Below, piece by piece: positions 6,589 to 15,502 of a stretch of 40,212 bases of DNA (its first letter is position 1; every line of letters begins with the position of its first letter). Position numbers and translations under genes: made by a program. Under the pieces are notes generated by a model, which was not told where the DNA came from, ran no database searches, and was given only the letters and a program-made list of their open reading frames with translations. Source of the DNA: Clostridia bacterium (lineage in GTDB: Bacteria > Bacillota > Clostridia > Christensenellales > CAG-138); contig JAFSPW010000110.1 of NCBI GenBank assembly GCA_017451295.1, positions 1 through 40,212 on the forward strand, given 5' to 3'.

Positions 6589-7431
6589 TTAGCCCTCCAA
6601 CGCCGCCAGCTCGGCCTTGAGTTCGCTGGTCCACTTTTCAAACTTCTCGTCGTTCACCGGCACGCTGTGGTTCATCTCGGTGTTCACCACATCCTCCACG
6701 CCGGCACCCTTCACTGTGTCAAGCACGATGGCATAGGGCTTGTCGCCGCCGTTACGGGTCCGTTCCAGGGCCTCTGCCACGGCTTTTACATCGTTGCCGG
6801 GAACCTGAACGGTATCGAACCCGAAGGCGGTCATCTTATCCACAAAGCTGCCCATAGGCAGGACCTGGTCGCAGTAGCCGTCCAGCTGCCGCTTGTTCCA
6901 GTCGATAAGGACCACCAGGTTGCTGAGCTTGTGAGCGGCGGCAAAGGCGAAAGCCTCCCAGCACTGCCCCTCCCCCATCTCGCCGTCACCGACGATGAGG
7001 AACACCCGGTTGCTGCGGCCCTTGAGCCTATCGCCCAAAGCGAGGCCCACGGCCTGAGAAGTGCCCTGGCCCAGGGAGCCGGTGGTCACATCGATGCCGG
7101 GGGTCTTGTTTCTATCGCAATGGCTGGGGAGTCTGGTGCCGCCCTTGTTCAGGGTCAACAGCTCCTCATAGGGGAAGAACCCCTTGACAGCCAAGGTGCC
7201 ATAGACACCGGGGCCGGCATGGCCCTTGGAGCAGACCAGCTTGTCCCGATCCGCCCACTTGGGGTCCTCCACCCGCACGTTCATCTCCCGACCATAGAGC
7301 ACGGCCATAACATCGGCAATGCTCAACGCACCGCCTACATGACCGGAGCCAATGGAATGGATGGCATCCAGCGCCGCCAGACGAATGCGGGTGGCTAGCG
7401 CTTTGAGCTCCCTTACTTCCTGCTTATCCAT
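6589..7431 (-). CDS. Transketolase, N-terminal subunit
   Basis: This 280-residue protein is the diphosphate-binding half of transketolase. GHVGGALSIADVMAVLY lies near the N-terminus. The thiamine diphosphate motif begins GDGEMGEGQCWEA and ends with the metal-binding Asn of DWNKRQLDG. GTLAVKGFF and TTGSLGQGTSQAVGLALG are also typical. The start at MDKQEVREL is chosen because AGGAGGAAAG lies at the right distance; an upstream extension would place the ribosome site inside the gene. It is first in a two-gene operon with its own consensus promoter. Confidence 0.93.
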   Translation of the reverse strand: MDKQEVRELKALATRIRLAALDAIHSIGSGHVGGALSIADVMAVLYGREMNVRVEDPKWADRDKLVCSKGHAGPGVYGTLAVKGFFPYEELLTLNKGGTRLPSHCDRNKTPGIDVTTGSLGQGTSQAVGLALGDRLKGRSNRVFLIVGDGEMGEGQCWEAFAFAAAHKLSNLVVLIDWNKRQLDGYCDQVLPMGSFVDKMTAFGFDTVQVPGNDVKAVAEALERTRNGGDKPYAIVLDTVKGAGVEDVVNTEMNHSVPVNDEKFEKWTSELKAELAALEG

Positions 7432-7488
7432 GATATTCTTTCCTCCTCTGGCGGCATTCGCCACCTAATACTGTGTATCCTAACCTTT

Positions 7489-7517
7489 AGTATAGCGGAA
7501 TTGTTTTCCGCTGGCAA
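7489..7517 (-). promoter_or_regulatory. Sigma-A promoter of the transketolase operon
   Basis: On the minus strand TTGCCA is followed after exactly 17 nt by TATACT, about 58 nt before the start codon. It lies between the rph stop and the transketolase gene. The spacer contains an inverted repeat GCGGAA/TTCCGC. Confidence 0.8.
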
Positions 7518-7542
7518 TAGTGCAATGCTGTCTTTTTCCAAA

Positions 7543-8250
7543 TTAGCCGATGGCTTGCCGCTGTTTATCCATCAGAACGCTGATTCCGCTTTGTGCCAGG
7601 TCCAGGAGCTTTTCCATCTCGCCTCGAGAGAAGGCTCGACCCTCCCCTGTGCCCTGGACTTCGATGAAGGCGCCCTCCTCGTTCATGACAAGGTTCATAT
7701 CCACCTGGGCGGCGGAGTCTTCCACATAGCATAGATCCAGCAGCGGCGTATCCTCTAAAATGCCTACGGACACAGCGGCGATTTGATGAATCAGCGGATT
7801 CTGCTCCAATCGCCCCTCATCGAGCCATCTCTTTACCCCAAGGGCCAGGGCTGCATAGGCGCCGGTGATGGAGGCAGTCCGAGTGCCGCCATCGGCCTGA
7901 AGCACATCACAGTCGATATAGATGACCCTCTCTCCCAGCTTCTCCATGTCCACGGCAGCCCGCAGGCTTCGCCCGATGAGCCGCTGAATCTCCGTGGAGC
8001 GGCCGTCCACCTTTATGTGGTCCCGCTTCTTCCGAGAACCGGTGCTGGAGGGAAGCATGGCATACTCCGCCGTGAGCCACCCCTTCCCCGTCCCCTTCAA
8101 GAAAGGCATGGTCCCCTCCTCCAGCAAGGCGGTACAAAGCACCCGGGTGTTCCCCCAGTTGATGAGCACGGAACCGCCCTGGGTTTTCGTGAAGTTGGGC
8201 ACCAGTTCCACGGGCCGCAATTGATTTTCCATTCTGCCGTCGCTGCGCAT
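7543..8250 (-). CDS. rph: Ribonuclease PH
   Basis: RNase PH is a phosphate-dependent 3'-exoribonuclease that trims the 3' ends of tRNA precursors. At 235 residues it has the usual length. It shows the RNase PH start ([11 protein letters not shown]), [47 protein letters not shown] and the phosphate-site stretch [24 protein letters not shown] precedes the ATG by 6 nt. It is transcribed alone, with an upstream clpX terminator and its own -10 element, although readthrough into transketolase is possible. Confidence 0.95.
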   Translation of the reverse strand: MRSDGRMENQLRPVELVPNFTKTQGGSVLINWGNTRVLCTALLEEGTMPFLKGTGKGWLTAEYAMLPSSTGSRKKRDHIKVDGRSTEIQRLIGRSLRAAVDMEKLGERVIYIDCDVLQADGGTRTASITGAYAALALGVKRWLDEGRLEQNPLIHQIAAVSVGILEDTPLLDLCYVEDSAAQVDMNLVMNEEGAFIEVQGTGEGRAFSRGEMEKLLDLAQSGISVLMDKQRQAIG

Positions 8251-8278
8251 ATCTGCCTCCTACGAATTATCTATCCGA

Positions 8279-8287
8279 ATTGTACCA
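8279..8287 (-). promoter_or_regulatory. Extended -10 promoter of rph
   Basis: TGGTACAAT on the minus strand is an extended -10 element about 28 nt before the rph start and just after the clpX terminator. The same 9-mer is used before malQ. Confidence 0.5.
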
Positions 8288-8300
8288 CAACCCAATGCAA

Positions 8301-8327
8301 AAAAGAAGCGGGGATTCCGCTTCTTTT
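8301..8327 (-). terminator. Terminator of the tig-clpP-clpX operon
   Basis: AAAAGAAGCGG and CCGCTTCTTTT pair perfectly over 11 bp around a 5-nt loop. On the minus strand the run continues to six T residues. It lies 13 nt after the clpX stop. Confidence 0.9.
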
Positions 8328-8339
8328 GCTGTCTTTGCG

Positions 8340-9689
8340 TTATTCTGCTTTGGGGGTGGCCTTGGGCTCCACCGCCTTGCGACGGGGGCGGGCGGCCTTG
8401 GGTGCATCCAGAAGCAAGCCTTCCTCCCGATGGATGATGGTGGGCTTCTTCAGCTTGCGAATGACGTCGCCGTTGATTTCGCAAGCCTTAATATCCGGCT
8501 CGGAGGGGATGTCGTACATCACATCCAGCATCACATCCTCCATGATGGCCCTTAGGCCACGGGCGCCGGTTTTGCGCTCGATGGCTTCCTTGGCTACGGC
8601 CCGAAGCGCATCCTCCGTCAGCACCAGCTCCACGCCGTCCATTTCAAAGAGGCGGGCATACTGCTTGGCAAGAGCGTTCTTAGGCTCGGTGAGGATGTGC
8701 ATCAGGGCATCCTCGTCGAGGCTGTCGAGAGTGACGATGACGGGGACACGGCCCACAAACTCGGGAATCAGGCCGAACTTCAGCAAATCCTCTGGAAGAA
8801 TGGCTTTTAGCACCTGGCCGATGTCCTTCTCTTCCTTGGACTTGATGGGAGCGCCGAAGCCCAGCATCTTTTGGCCCGTACGCCGCTCGATAATCTTCTC
8901 GATGCCGGTGAAGGCACCGCCGCAGATGAACAGGATGTTGGTGGTATCGATCTGCAGGCACTCCTGCTGGGGGTGCTTGCGGCCGCCCTGCGGCGGCACA
9001 TTGGCAACGGTGCCCTCCAGAATCTTCAGCAGAGCCTGCTGCACGCCTTCGCCGGACACATCCCGGGTGATGGACACATTCTCCCCCTTGCGGGCAATCT
9101 TGTCTATTTCGTCGATATAGATGATGCCGCACTGGGCCCGGGCAATGTCAAAGTCCGCAGCCTGGATGAGCTTGAGCAGAATGTTCTCCACATCGTCCCC
9201 CACATAGCCGGCCTCCGTCAAAGACGTGGCATCGGCCACGGCAAAGGGAACATCCAGAATCCGGGCCAGGGTTTGGGCCAACAGGGTTTTGCCGCTCCCA
9301 GTGGGCCCCAGCATAACGATGTTGCTCTTTTGCAGCTCCACCCCGTCCTTCTCCATGTCCTCGCCGGAGCGAATGCGCTTGTAATGGTTATAGACCGCAA
9401 CTGCCAGGGCTCGCTTGGCGTCCTGCTGACCGATGACATATTCGTCCAAAGCGGCCACAATCTCCCGGGGCTTGGGAATCTCCTGGATGAAGTCCCCGGC
9501 GCTGGCCCGCTGGCTCTCCATATCCTCCCGCACGATCTCCTGGCACAGCTCCACACACTCGTTGCAGATGTACACGTTGGGACCGGCAATCAGCTTTTTC
9601 ACATCGCTGCGGGGCTTGCCGCAGAAACTGCAGCGAACCTTTTCATAGCCTTCCTTGTCCCGTGTGCCATTGGAACCGTATTTACTCAT
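8340..9689 (-). CDS. clpX: ATP-dependent Clp protease, ATP-binding subunit ClpX
   Basis: ClpX is a hexameric AAA+ unfoldase that feeds tagged proteins into ClpP. The 449-residue protein has the C4 zinc finger (Cys20, 23, 42, 45), Walker A GPTGSGKT (128-135), the pore-loop GYVGDD, Walker [10 protein letters not shown], the ClpP-docking loop LGFGA, and the sensor-2 region [16 protein letters not shown] basic Lys/Pro/Ala tail of ~20 residues is extra relative to E. coli ClpX. GGATAATAGG precedes the start, 23 nt after clpP. It is the last gene of tig-clpP-clpX, and lon, which often follows, is absent here. Confidence 0.97.
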   Translation of the reverse strand: MSKYGSNGTRDKEGYEKVRCSFCGKPRSDVKKLIAGPNVYICNECVELCQEIVREDMESQRASAGDFIQEIPKPREIVAALDEYVIGQQDAKRALAVAVYNHYKRIRSGEDMEKDGVELQKSNIVMLGPTGSGKTLLAQTLARILDVPFAVADATSLTEAGYVGDDVENILLKLIQAADFDIARAQCGIIYIDEIDKIARKGENVSITRDVSGEGVQQALLKILEGTVANVPPQGGRKHPQQECLQIDTTNILFICGGAFTGIEKIIERRTGQKMLGFGAPIKSKEEKDIGQVLKAILPEDLLKFGLIPEFVGRVPVIVTLDSLDEDALMHILTEPKNALAKQYARLFEMDGVELVLTEDALRAVAKEAIERKTGARGLRAIMEDVMLDVMYDIPSEPDIKACEINGDVIRKLKKPTIIHREEGLLLDAPKAARPRRKAVEPKATPKAE

Positions 9690-9712
9690 GTATTCCTATT
9701 ATCCTTTCTTGC

Positions 9713-10297
9713 TTATCGCCGGGGAGCAATCACTTCGTCCACGATGCCATAGGCCATGGCCTCGTTGGCATCCATGTAGTTGTCCAGCTCCGTATCCCGG
9801 GTGACCTTTTCCACCGGCTGACCGGTCCGCTGGGCCAGAATCTCATTTAGCCGTTTCTTGATTTTGAGAATCTGCTCAGCCACGATGGAGATATCCGTTG
9901 CCTTGCCCTGGGCGCCGCCGGAGGGCTGGTGAATCATAATCTCCGCATTCTCCAGGCACTTGCGCTTGCCTTTGGCACCGGCCGCCAGCAAAAAGGCGCC
10001 CATGCTGGCCGCCAGGCCCACGCAGATGGTGCTCACTTGGCAGCGAAGATACTGCATGGTGTCATAGATGGCGAGGCCTGCGGTAACGGAGCCACCGGGG
10101 CTGTTGATATACAGATAGATGTCCTTATCCGGATCGTCCGCCTCCAGGAAAAGCATTTGGGCAATGATACTGTTGGCCACGTCATCGTTGACCTCGCCGC
10201 CCAAGAAGATGATTCTGTCCTTCAGCAGCCGGGAATAGATGTCATAGGACCGCTCGCCCCGGTTGGTTTGTTCCACTACATAGGGAATCAGATTCAT
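9713..10297 (-). CDS. clpP: ATP-dependent Clp protease, proteolytic subunit ClpP
   Basis: ClpP is a serine protease that assembles as two heptameric rings and degrades proteins delivered by ClpX and other unfoldases. The 194-residue sequence has the catalytic triad: Ser98 in GLAASMGAF, His123 in MIHQPSGG and Asp172 in [23 protein letters not shown] forms the oxyanion region. AAGGAGG lies just upstream of the ATG. It sits between tig and clpX, the standard arrangement coupling chaperone, protease and unfoldase. Confidence 0.97.
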   Translation of the reverse strand: MNLIPYVVEQTNRGERSYDIYSRLLKDRIIFLGGEVNDDVANSIIAQMLFLEADDPDKDIYLYINSPGGSVTAGLAIYDTMQYLRCQVSTICVGLAASMGAFLLAAGAKGKRKCLENAEIMIHQPSGGAQGKATDISIVAEQILKIKKRLNEILAQRTGQPVEKVTRDTELDNYMDANEAMAYGIVDEVIAPRR

Positions 10298-10342
10298 GTT
10301 GTTTCCTCCTTACCAAGGGAATATAGACCGTCTAAGCGGAAG

Positions 10343-11638
10343 TTATTCCGCCGCCTCCTCCGTTTCTACTGCGGTGCTGACCAGCAGGTCCACAATCTTG
10401 TCGGCGCAGGCTCTGTCAGCAAAGTATTCCCGGTCGGAGTCGGTCAAATTCTCCTTCAGTTTCTCCACGGTCATGCCGTTGTTCTGGGCATAGGAAGCGA
10501 TGGCCTTTTCGATGTCCTCATCGGAAGCGGTGATGTTCTCCGCCTTCTTGATGGCTTCCACCACGAGCTGCACCCGGACCTGCTGCTCGGCATCGGGGCG
10601 ATACATGGCGGCCATCTTCTCCTGGTCGGTGCCCATGTACTTGAAGTAGTCCTCCATCTTCAGGCCGGAAGCCGCCAGCTGATAGGCCATGTTCTGCATC
10701 ATGTACTGGACTTCCCGGTCGATCATGCAGGCGGGAATGTCCACCTGGGCGTTTTCGGCGGCCTTGGTAAGCAGCTCGTTCTCCCGGGCGTTCTTGGCCT
10801 GCTTTTCACGAATGTCCATAAGCTCCTGGCGCTTGGCCTGCTTCCACTCCGCCACGGTGTCCTGCTCGGAGATGTCCTTGATGAACTCGTCGTCGATTTC
10901 GGGCAGCTCCTTCTGCTGGACGGTCTTCACCTTGCAGGTGAACACGGCGGCCTTGCCCTTCAAGTCCTCAGCATGATACTCCTCGGGGAAGGTGACATTG
11001 ATGTCCTTCTCCTCGCCGGGCTTCATGCCCACCAGCTGCTCTTCAAAGCCGGGGATGAAGGTATGGGAACCGATGTCCAGGGACTGATCCTCAGCGGTGC
11101 CGCCGGGGAACGCCACGCCGTCCACCTTGCCGCAGTAGTCGAGGATGATTCGATCTCCGTCCTCAACGGCGCGGTCCACATCGGTATAGACCACCTGCTT
11201 CTGCCGCTCGGCTTCGAGCTCCGCATCCAGCTCTTCCTCAGTGACAGTATATGCCTGCTTCTGCACGGCAATGCCCTTGTATTGGCCCAAAGTGACCTCG
11301 GGCTTGAGCTGGACCTCAGCCACATACTCGATACCCTTGTCCTCGCTGATGGCGGTAATCTCCACAGAGGGACGGTCCACGGGGGTCAGATTATGCTCGG
11401 CAATGGCGGCATCGTAGGGCTCTGCCCAGCACAGGTCGAAAGCCTCATCATAGAAGACCATGGCGCCATAGTTGGCTTCGATGACCTTGCGAGGGGCCTT
11501 GCCCTTGCGAAAGCCCGGCACGGGATACCGGCTGGCGGTTTTATGATAGGCCTCGGTAAGGGCCTTCAAAAAGGCGTCCTTATCCACGGTGATGGTGAGC
11601 TTGGCGATGTTGCCTTCCTTCATTTCCAACGCTGACAT
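10343..11638 (-). CDS. tig: Trigger factor, ribosome-associated chaperone
   Basis: Trigger factor binds the ribosome near the exit tunnel and shields nascent chains; it also has prolyl isomerase activity. The 431-residue protein has the ribosome-binding signature GFRKGKAPRKVI near residue 45. The central FKBP-type isomerase domain includes GDRIILDYCGKVDG and FIPGFEEQLVGMKPGEE. A long helical C-terminal domain follows. The start MSALEMKEG is preceded by GAAGGAG; eleven upstream codons are probably untranslated. A GCGGAA/TTCCGC hairpin overlaps the stop codon and may tune readthrough into clpP. Confidence 0.95.
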   Translation of the reverse strand: MSALEMKEGNIAKLTITVDKDAFLKALTEAYHKTASRYPVPGFRKGKAPRKVIEANYGAMVFYDEAFDLCWAEPYDAAIAEHNLTPVDRPSVEITAISEDKGIEYVAEVQLKPEVTLGQYKGIAVQKQAYTVTEEELDAELEAERQKQVVYTDVDRAVEDGDRIILDYCGKVDGVAFPGGTAEDQSLDIGSHTFIPGFEEQLVGMKPGEEKDINVTFPEEYHAEDLKGKAAVFTCKVKTVQQKELPEIDDEFIKDISEQDTVAEWKQAKRQELMDIREKQAKNARENELLTKAAENAQVDIPACMIDREVQYMMQNMAYQLAASGLKMEDYFKYMGTDQEKMAAMYRPDAEQQVRVQLVVEAIKKAENITASDEDIEKAIASYAQNNGMTVEKLKENLTDSDREYFADRACADKIVDLLVSTAVETEEAAE

Positions 11639-11698
11639 GAGTTGTTTCTCCTTCTTTTTGCTGTATTGCATACTTTGTACATTGTATTATAGCGTGTT

Positions 11699-11727
11699 AT
11701 TCTACCATAGCCCCCTTTTAATTGCAA
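11699..11727 (-). promoter_or_regulatory. Sigma-A promoter of tig-clpP-clpX
   Basis: On the minus strand TTGCAA and TAGAAT are separated by 17 nt, about 60 nt before the tig start. A second perfect TATAAT lies at 11686-11691 but has no -35 box at normal distance. No CtsR-like heptad repeat was seen. Confidence 0.65.
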
Positions 11728-11863
11728 GCGGTAATCCCTCATAAAAACCCTATGTTTCCTTAAATTCACAGCAACGCCCCAATTGGAGAAAGGGAAAATC
11801 AATTGGAAACTTTAAGCCCAGCATATTGACCGGGCAGAGCCAACAGTGATAAAGTATGTGGGT

Positions 11864-12967
11864 ATGAAACCACGAATCAACATAGCTCGATTGCTTTTAT
11901 TCGGCGCCGTCGCCTTGATCCTCTTTGGCGGCGTGTTTGCCTTGTTTTATTTCATGTTCCGCCAGCGGGATACCAGTTTGGAGTATGAGCGGGCGGCCAT
12001 CGAAGCCAACATGGATTATACCGTGTCCGGGGACTATCTTTCCTATGCCTCCGACCAGGCGCTGATTCAGTTTCATGTGAACGATGTGAAAAAGAGCACC
12101 GCCATCGAGCTCAAAGCCCCCATAGACGGCTATGGGGTATCCAACAGCATTACGGCGGTGTATTCCGGCTCCACCCTGCAGCTTCGGAACTTTGACCCCC
12201 TGCCCCTCAACGGCACCATTCGGGGCGTGGCCTGCGGCAGGAACTACTGCGCCGCATTGCGGACCAACGAGGTGAGCGGCCTTGACTCCATTGTGGTGTT
12301 CACCGCCGCCGCCCAGCCACTGGAAAGCACCATCGACTTTTCCGAAAGCAAGGTGGTGAACTTCGGCTTTGAAACCAGTTTCAATCGGGAGCTGCTGTGG
12401 GTCATCTGTGTCAACACCCAGGCTTCCCTGCCGGTGACCACGGTCCGCCTGTACGACTTTAACAACGGCGGCGCCATGAGCTACTACCCCTCCTTCTACG
12501 ACCAGAGCATTGAGAAGGTGTTCTTCACAGAGGAATCCGTGTTTCTCATCGGCACCGAGGATATCATCCGCTATTCCCTGGACAGCAGTCGGGAGCGGTA
12601 TCGGGTGGGCATCTACGGCAAGGAGGTTTTGGACATGGCTACCAGCGCCACCGCCGTCCGCTTCCTGCTAAAGCCCCGCAGCTCCGGCAACGAGCACACG
12701 GTGTATATGCTGTCCCTGGCGGAAGCGGACTCCCCCAGCACCACCATGCTGTCCCTCTACAGTGGGGAGAACATCGTCAACGCCTTTTTGCAGGACGACG
12801 GCATCCGCATCGTCACCCGCACCCGCCTGATTAGCTATACCTATGCGGGGCGTAACTCCTCGGATTTGGAGCTGCTGTATCCGGCGGACCAGGCCATTGA
12901 GCTGAGCGAGAAAACCTTCTTGCTGGTCAGCGGTGAAGACTGCTATCTGGCCGAGCGCAAGTCATAA
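11864..12967 (+). CDS. Membrane-anchored beta-propeller-like protein (DUF5711-like)
   Basis: The 367-residue protein starts with a basic residue cluster and one membrane helix (about 9-32). The rest is a large external domain rich in beta-strand-like repeats such as SVFLIGTEDIIRYSL and DGIRIVTRTRLISYTY, as in propeller proteins. It resembles the DUF5711 family of Clostridia, whose function is unknown; I recognise it only by layout. The start is uncertain: the ATG at 11864 gives a clean signal-anchor, while a GTG at 11846 in the same frame adds six residues, and neither has a strong ribosome site. It is followed after 10 nt by a CvpA-type gene, so the two probably act together in the membrane. 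Confidence 0.7.
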   Translation: MKPRINIARLLLFGAVALILFGGVFALFYFMFRQRDTSLEYERAAIEANMDYTVSGDYLSYASDQALIQFHVNDVKKSTAIELKAPIDGYGVSNSITAVYSGSTLQLRNFDPLPLNGTIRGVACGRNYCAALRTNEVSGLDSIVVFTAAAQPLESTIDFSESKVVNFGFETSFNRELLWVICVNTQASLPVTTVRLYDFNNGGAMSYYPSFYDQSIEKVFFTEESVFLIGTEDIIRYSLDSSRERYRVGIYGKEVLDMATSATAVRFLLKPRSSGNEHTVYMLSLAEADSPSTTMLSLYSGENIVNAFLQDDGIRIVTRTRLISYTYAGRNSSDLELLYPADQAIELSEKTFLLVSGEDCYLAERKS

Positions 12968-12977
12968 GGAGCAAGCC

Positions 12978-13679
12978 ATGGTAGATATCGTCATTTTGCT
13001 GCTGCTGGCTATCGCCATCCTGGCCGGGTTTTATCGGGGGGTGGTCTATTCGGCCATCAGCCTTGGCTTATCCGTCCTGTCCTTTATTCTGGCGCTGGTG
13101 CTGTGCTCGAGCCTGTCCGGTGCCTTTCAGAAGCAGGAAAGCCTGTATGAGATGATGCTCTATTACTTTGAGGGCTATGAATACATCAACGAGACCAGCG
13201 TGGAGCTGGTCCATGTGCCCGCCGCACAGATTGGCGATACGGACCTGGAAGCGGTGATTCTCAACGCCGATATGCCCGTGCCTCTCGATCGGGCGGTGAA
13301 AAAGAACATCAAAGGCCAGGTATACAGCAGCCAGGGCATCTACACCCTGGGGGACTATTTCAACCAAACCATTGTGGATACGGTGCTGAACATCCTTTCC
13401 CTGCTGGTCCTTTTTGCCGTGATACGGCTGCTGCTGGGCTTTGGGCTGCGGCTTATAGACTTCGGCGCCTCGGGCCTCCCCCGCCTGGCCAGGTATGATG
13501 CCCCCATCTCCTGCGGCATCGGGCTCCTGCACGGCATACTGCTGGTGTTCATCCTTTGGATGCTGGTGCCCATATTGCTGGTGGTAGTCCCCCGGCTCAG
13601 CGAGTTTATCCAAAGCTCCCCCCTGGGCCGTTTCTTCTACCAATCCAACCTGCTGCTGCGGCTCGTGCCCACTCATTAA
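12978..13679 (+). CDS. CvpA-family membrane protein
   Basis: The 233-residue protein has four predicted membrane helices: two at the N-terminus (about 2-20 and 25-43) and two after a hydrophilic loop, one near LNILSLLVLFAVIRLLLGF and one near GILLVFILWMLVPILL. The start MVDIVILLLLAIAILAGFYRG matches the opening of CvpA (colicin V production) proteins, where a Gly-rich first helix pair is conserved. The molecular role of CvpA is not settled. AAGGAG precedes the ATG, with only 10 nt from the upstream gene. The loop between helices 2 and 3 is longer than in E. coli CvpA. Confidence 0.75.
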   Translation: MVDIVILLLLAIAILAGFYRGVVYSAISLGLSVLSFILALVLCSSLSGAFQKQESLYEMMLYYFEGYEYINETSVELVHVPAAQIGDTDLEAVILNADMPVPLDRAVKKNIKGQVYSSQGIYTLGDYFNQTIVDTVLNILSLLVLFAVIRLLLGFGLRLIDFGASGLPRLARYDAPISCGIGLLHGILLVFILWMLVPILLVVVPRLSEFIQSSPLGRFFYQSNLLLRLVPTH

Positions 13680-13688
13680 AACACAAAA

Positions 13689-13726
13689 GAGCCCTTACGA
13701 AACTCGAATGAGAATCCTATGGGCTC
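13689..13726. terminator. Weak hairpin between convergent genes
   Basis: GAGCCC and GGGCTC pair over 6 bp around a long imperfect loop containing CTC/GAG. It lies between the ends of the CvpA gene and the opposing gene, so a two-way terminator is expected, but the T-run is poor. Confidence 0.4.
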
Positions 13727-13780
13727 CCTATTCTTTATCAGGCGAAGGACGGCAGAAGAACGCCTCCTAATGTTCACAGG

Positions 13781-14614
13781 CTAATCATTTGCTTTTTTGC
13801 TTTCTTCAACCAGCCAAGAATACCAGCTCAGAAAACAGAGTTCGAATATTTTCCATGCTCTACCTTCATAGCCCAGAAATCCTGGTTCTGGCTCCTCTCG
13901 TTCGAATAGTTGATCATCCTGTATATTACCCAAGTATGTCAAATAATCCAGGGGTATTGATCGCTTGGATGATTCTGCAAACGAAAACAAGTATCGTTCT
14001 CTATCATTCTGTGCTCGTATGCTGGTCACAAGAACAGGAAAATGACGAATCTCTTCTAAAGACGGCAACTCCTTTCCTATCCATTGATACAAATGTACAG
14101 CAGGTACAATATGTCCTGGCCAGCACTCATCTTCCGTAATCTTCCGGAAGACGATATACTGTCCCTTTACGCCATATTTTTCGCTTTCCTCCGTGTGGAA
14201 CTGGTATGCAAACACATCCCCCAATTTCCAGGGACAGTGAAAATAGTTGTATTTGCGGACTTTCTTTTCCGGCGGCTGAGGCGAAAGCAACTTCTCCCTG
14301 AGCTTTTCCAGCACCTTACGACGCTTCTGCATCAGCTCCGGCGTCTCCCAGCGGTCGTCATCTTGTTCCGCATCCAGAAAAGCCAGCGCCTTTGCCTTTA
14401 CTTCTGGCAGCAGACGGCCATATTCCCATTGGGTATCTGCCAAAGCGTACCACAGCACCGGCTCGTCATCCGTGCCTATGGTAGCCTGGTTATGCGCTAA
14501 GATATCCTCCACCGCTTCCTCATTGGTCATGCCCCGACGAAGCCTGTCCTTGTAGTCCGCTCGGATATCGCAAGCATAATCATCGGAAAATAAATCTGTT
14601 CCCCATGCACCCAT
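13781..14614 (-). CDS. DUF4259-like protein
   Basis: The N-terminus MGAWGTDLFSDDYACDIR matches the opening of DUF4259 proteins, small cytoplasmic proteins of unknown function often near toxin-immunity or accessory genes. The family part covers about 1-100. The remaining ~175 residues, with many aromatic and acidic residues (WKLGDVFAYQFHTEE, GQYIVFRKI), form a second domain I do not recognise. The start is set at the conserved MGAWG, with AGGAGG 11 nt upstream. Codon use is more AT-rich than in neighbouring genes, which suggests acquisition by transfer. Confidence 0.65.
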   Translation of the reverse strand: MGAWGTDLFSDDYACDIRADYKDRLRRGMTNEEAVEDILAHNQATIGTDDEPVLWYALADTQWEYGRLLPEVKAKALAFLDAEQDDDRWETPELMQKRRKVLEKLREKLLSPQPPEKKVRKYNYFHCPWKLGDVFAYQFHTEESEKYGVKGQYIVFRKITEDECWPGHIVPAVHLYQWIGKELPSLEEIRHFPVLVTSIRAQNDRERYLFSFAESSKRSIPLDYLTYLGNIQDDQLFEREEPEPGFLGYEGRAWKIFELCFLSWYSWLVEESKKAND

Positions 14615-14658
14615 ATTGTAAGACGCCTCCTTTAAATCGCACAATCATTCCCTTGGCG

Positions 14659-15261
14659 TTAGCGCCGCCAAGCAAACTTCATCCCTATCCCTGCTTGCTT
14701 CAAAACGCAAACGGTGCTATAGAAAAAGACAGCAAAGCAGACAAGGAAAATCTGAAAACTCGTTATACTCAACCGCCTATAGATACAGTTCTTTTCCTGC
14801 TGCGTTATCTGCCATACTTCCTGAAACAATATGTAATCTTTGACGGTATATAGTGCATGACCTGAATGGGCGACTTTGCTGTTTTGAACCGATTCTTTGT
14901 TTTCCTCGCGACGAAGAAGCCTTCCAGCTGCAGTATATACTTCCCGGGTTGTGTAGGTGATGAAATGCAGCTCGTCGCCTATTACGCAGAAAACAGTTTC
15001 ATCCCCTCTTTCAATATCCTGATAAAAATACGTTTTTTCTCCTGAAGCCGAATCCATCTTTATCAGGGAATGGTTACTATTCCAGATATATAGCATCCCG
15101 TCGGTTCCTGTTTGGATACTTAGGATTTTTCCGGGTCGCATGGGGTTGTGATACGTTTCTGCAATCGAATCGCTCTTTTCCTGCGCCTTAAATGACGTCA
15201 GCAAAAAAACAGCTACGAAAACTGGGGCTAAAATGGCCGTTACTATAATATGCTTGTTCAT
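14659..15261 (-). CDS. Hypothetical protein with two membrane helices
   Basis: I do not recognise this 200-residue protein. An N-terminal hydrophobic segment (about 5-24) is a signal or anchor, and a second helix (about 168-187, FQIFLVCFAVFFYSTVCVL) lies near the C-terminus. The region between has strand-like blocks (GMLYIWNSNHSLIKMD, DELHFITYTTREVY) reminiscent of one or two propeller blades. GGAGG lies 5 nt before the ATG. A 7-bp stem (CTTGGCG/CGCCAAG, 14653-14673) holds the stop codon in its loop. It is 45 nt upstream of the DUF4259-like gene and shares its lower G+C, so they may form one acquired pair. Confidence 0.65.
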   Translation of the reverse strand: MNKHIIVTAILAPVFVAVFLLTSFKAQEKSDSIAETYHNPMRPGKILSIQTGTDGMLYIWNSNHSLIKMDSASGEKTYFYQDIERGDETVFCVIGDELHFITYTTREVYTAAGRLLRREENKESVQNSKVAHSGHALYTVKDYILFQEVWQITQQEKNCIYRRLSITSFQIFLVCFAVFFYSTVCVLKQAGIGMKFAWRR

Positions 15262-15418
15262 TTTTCCTCCAGTGATACCTATCTTTTACGCAAGATATAA
15301 CCACTCAAATTCGTATTGGCATCCAGGCTGTGGGGCTTGCACCATAGAGTTCATCTATAGTGACAATTCTGGGAGAGAAAAATCCTCTGCAAAAAATAAT
15401 ATATTATTATGAGTGTTG

Positions 15419-15494
15419 AAAAGGGCCGAAAGGAAGGGTTGGCCATGCCGCCTCATGGGGTTGGGGGATGGTATGGCAGCCCTCGTTCCGGCCC
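15419..15494 (-). terminator. Long imperfect hairpin after malQ
   Basis: GGGCCG/CGGCCC ends enclose a long imperfect stem that includes GCCAT/ATGGC, followed by TTTT on the minus strand, 8 nt after the malQ stop. The adjoining 15262-15418 holds only the AT-rich upstream region of the hypothetical membrane gene. Confidence 0.5.
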
Positions 15495-15502
15495 CGGGAA
15501 GG

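Noticed and set aside
5619-7431. Transketolase broken by a frameshift
   Set aside because: The two halves are each complete with separate start, stop and ribosome sites, and two-subunit transketolase is common in Clostridia.
9929-11635. Long plus-strand open frame of about 570 codons
   Set aside because: It is antisense to clpP and tig, with His/Leu/Gly-rich shadow composition and no ribosome site or known domain.
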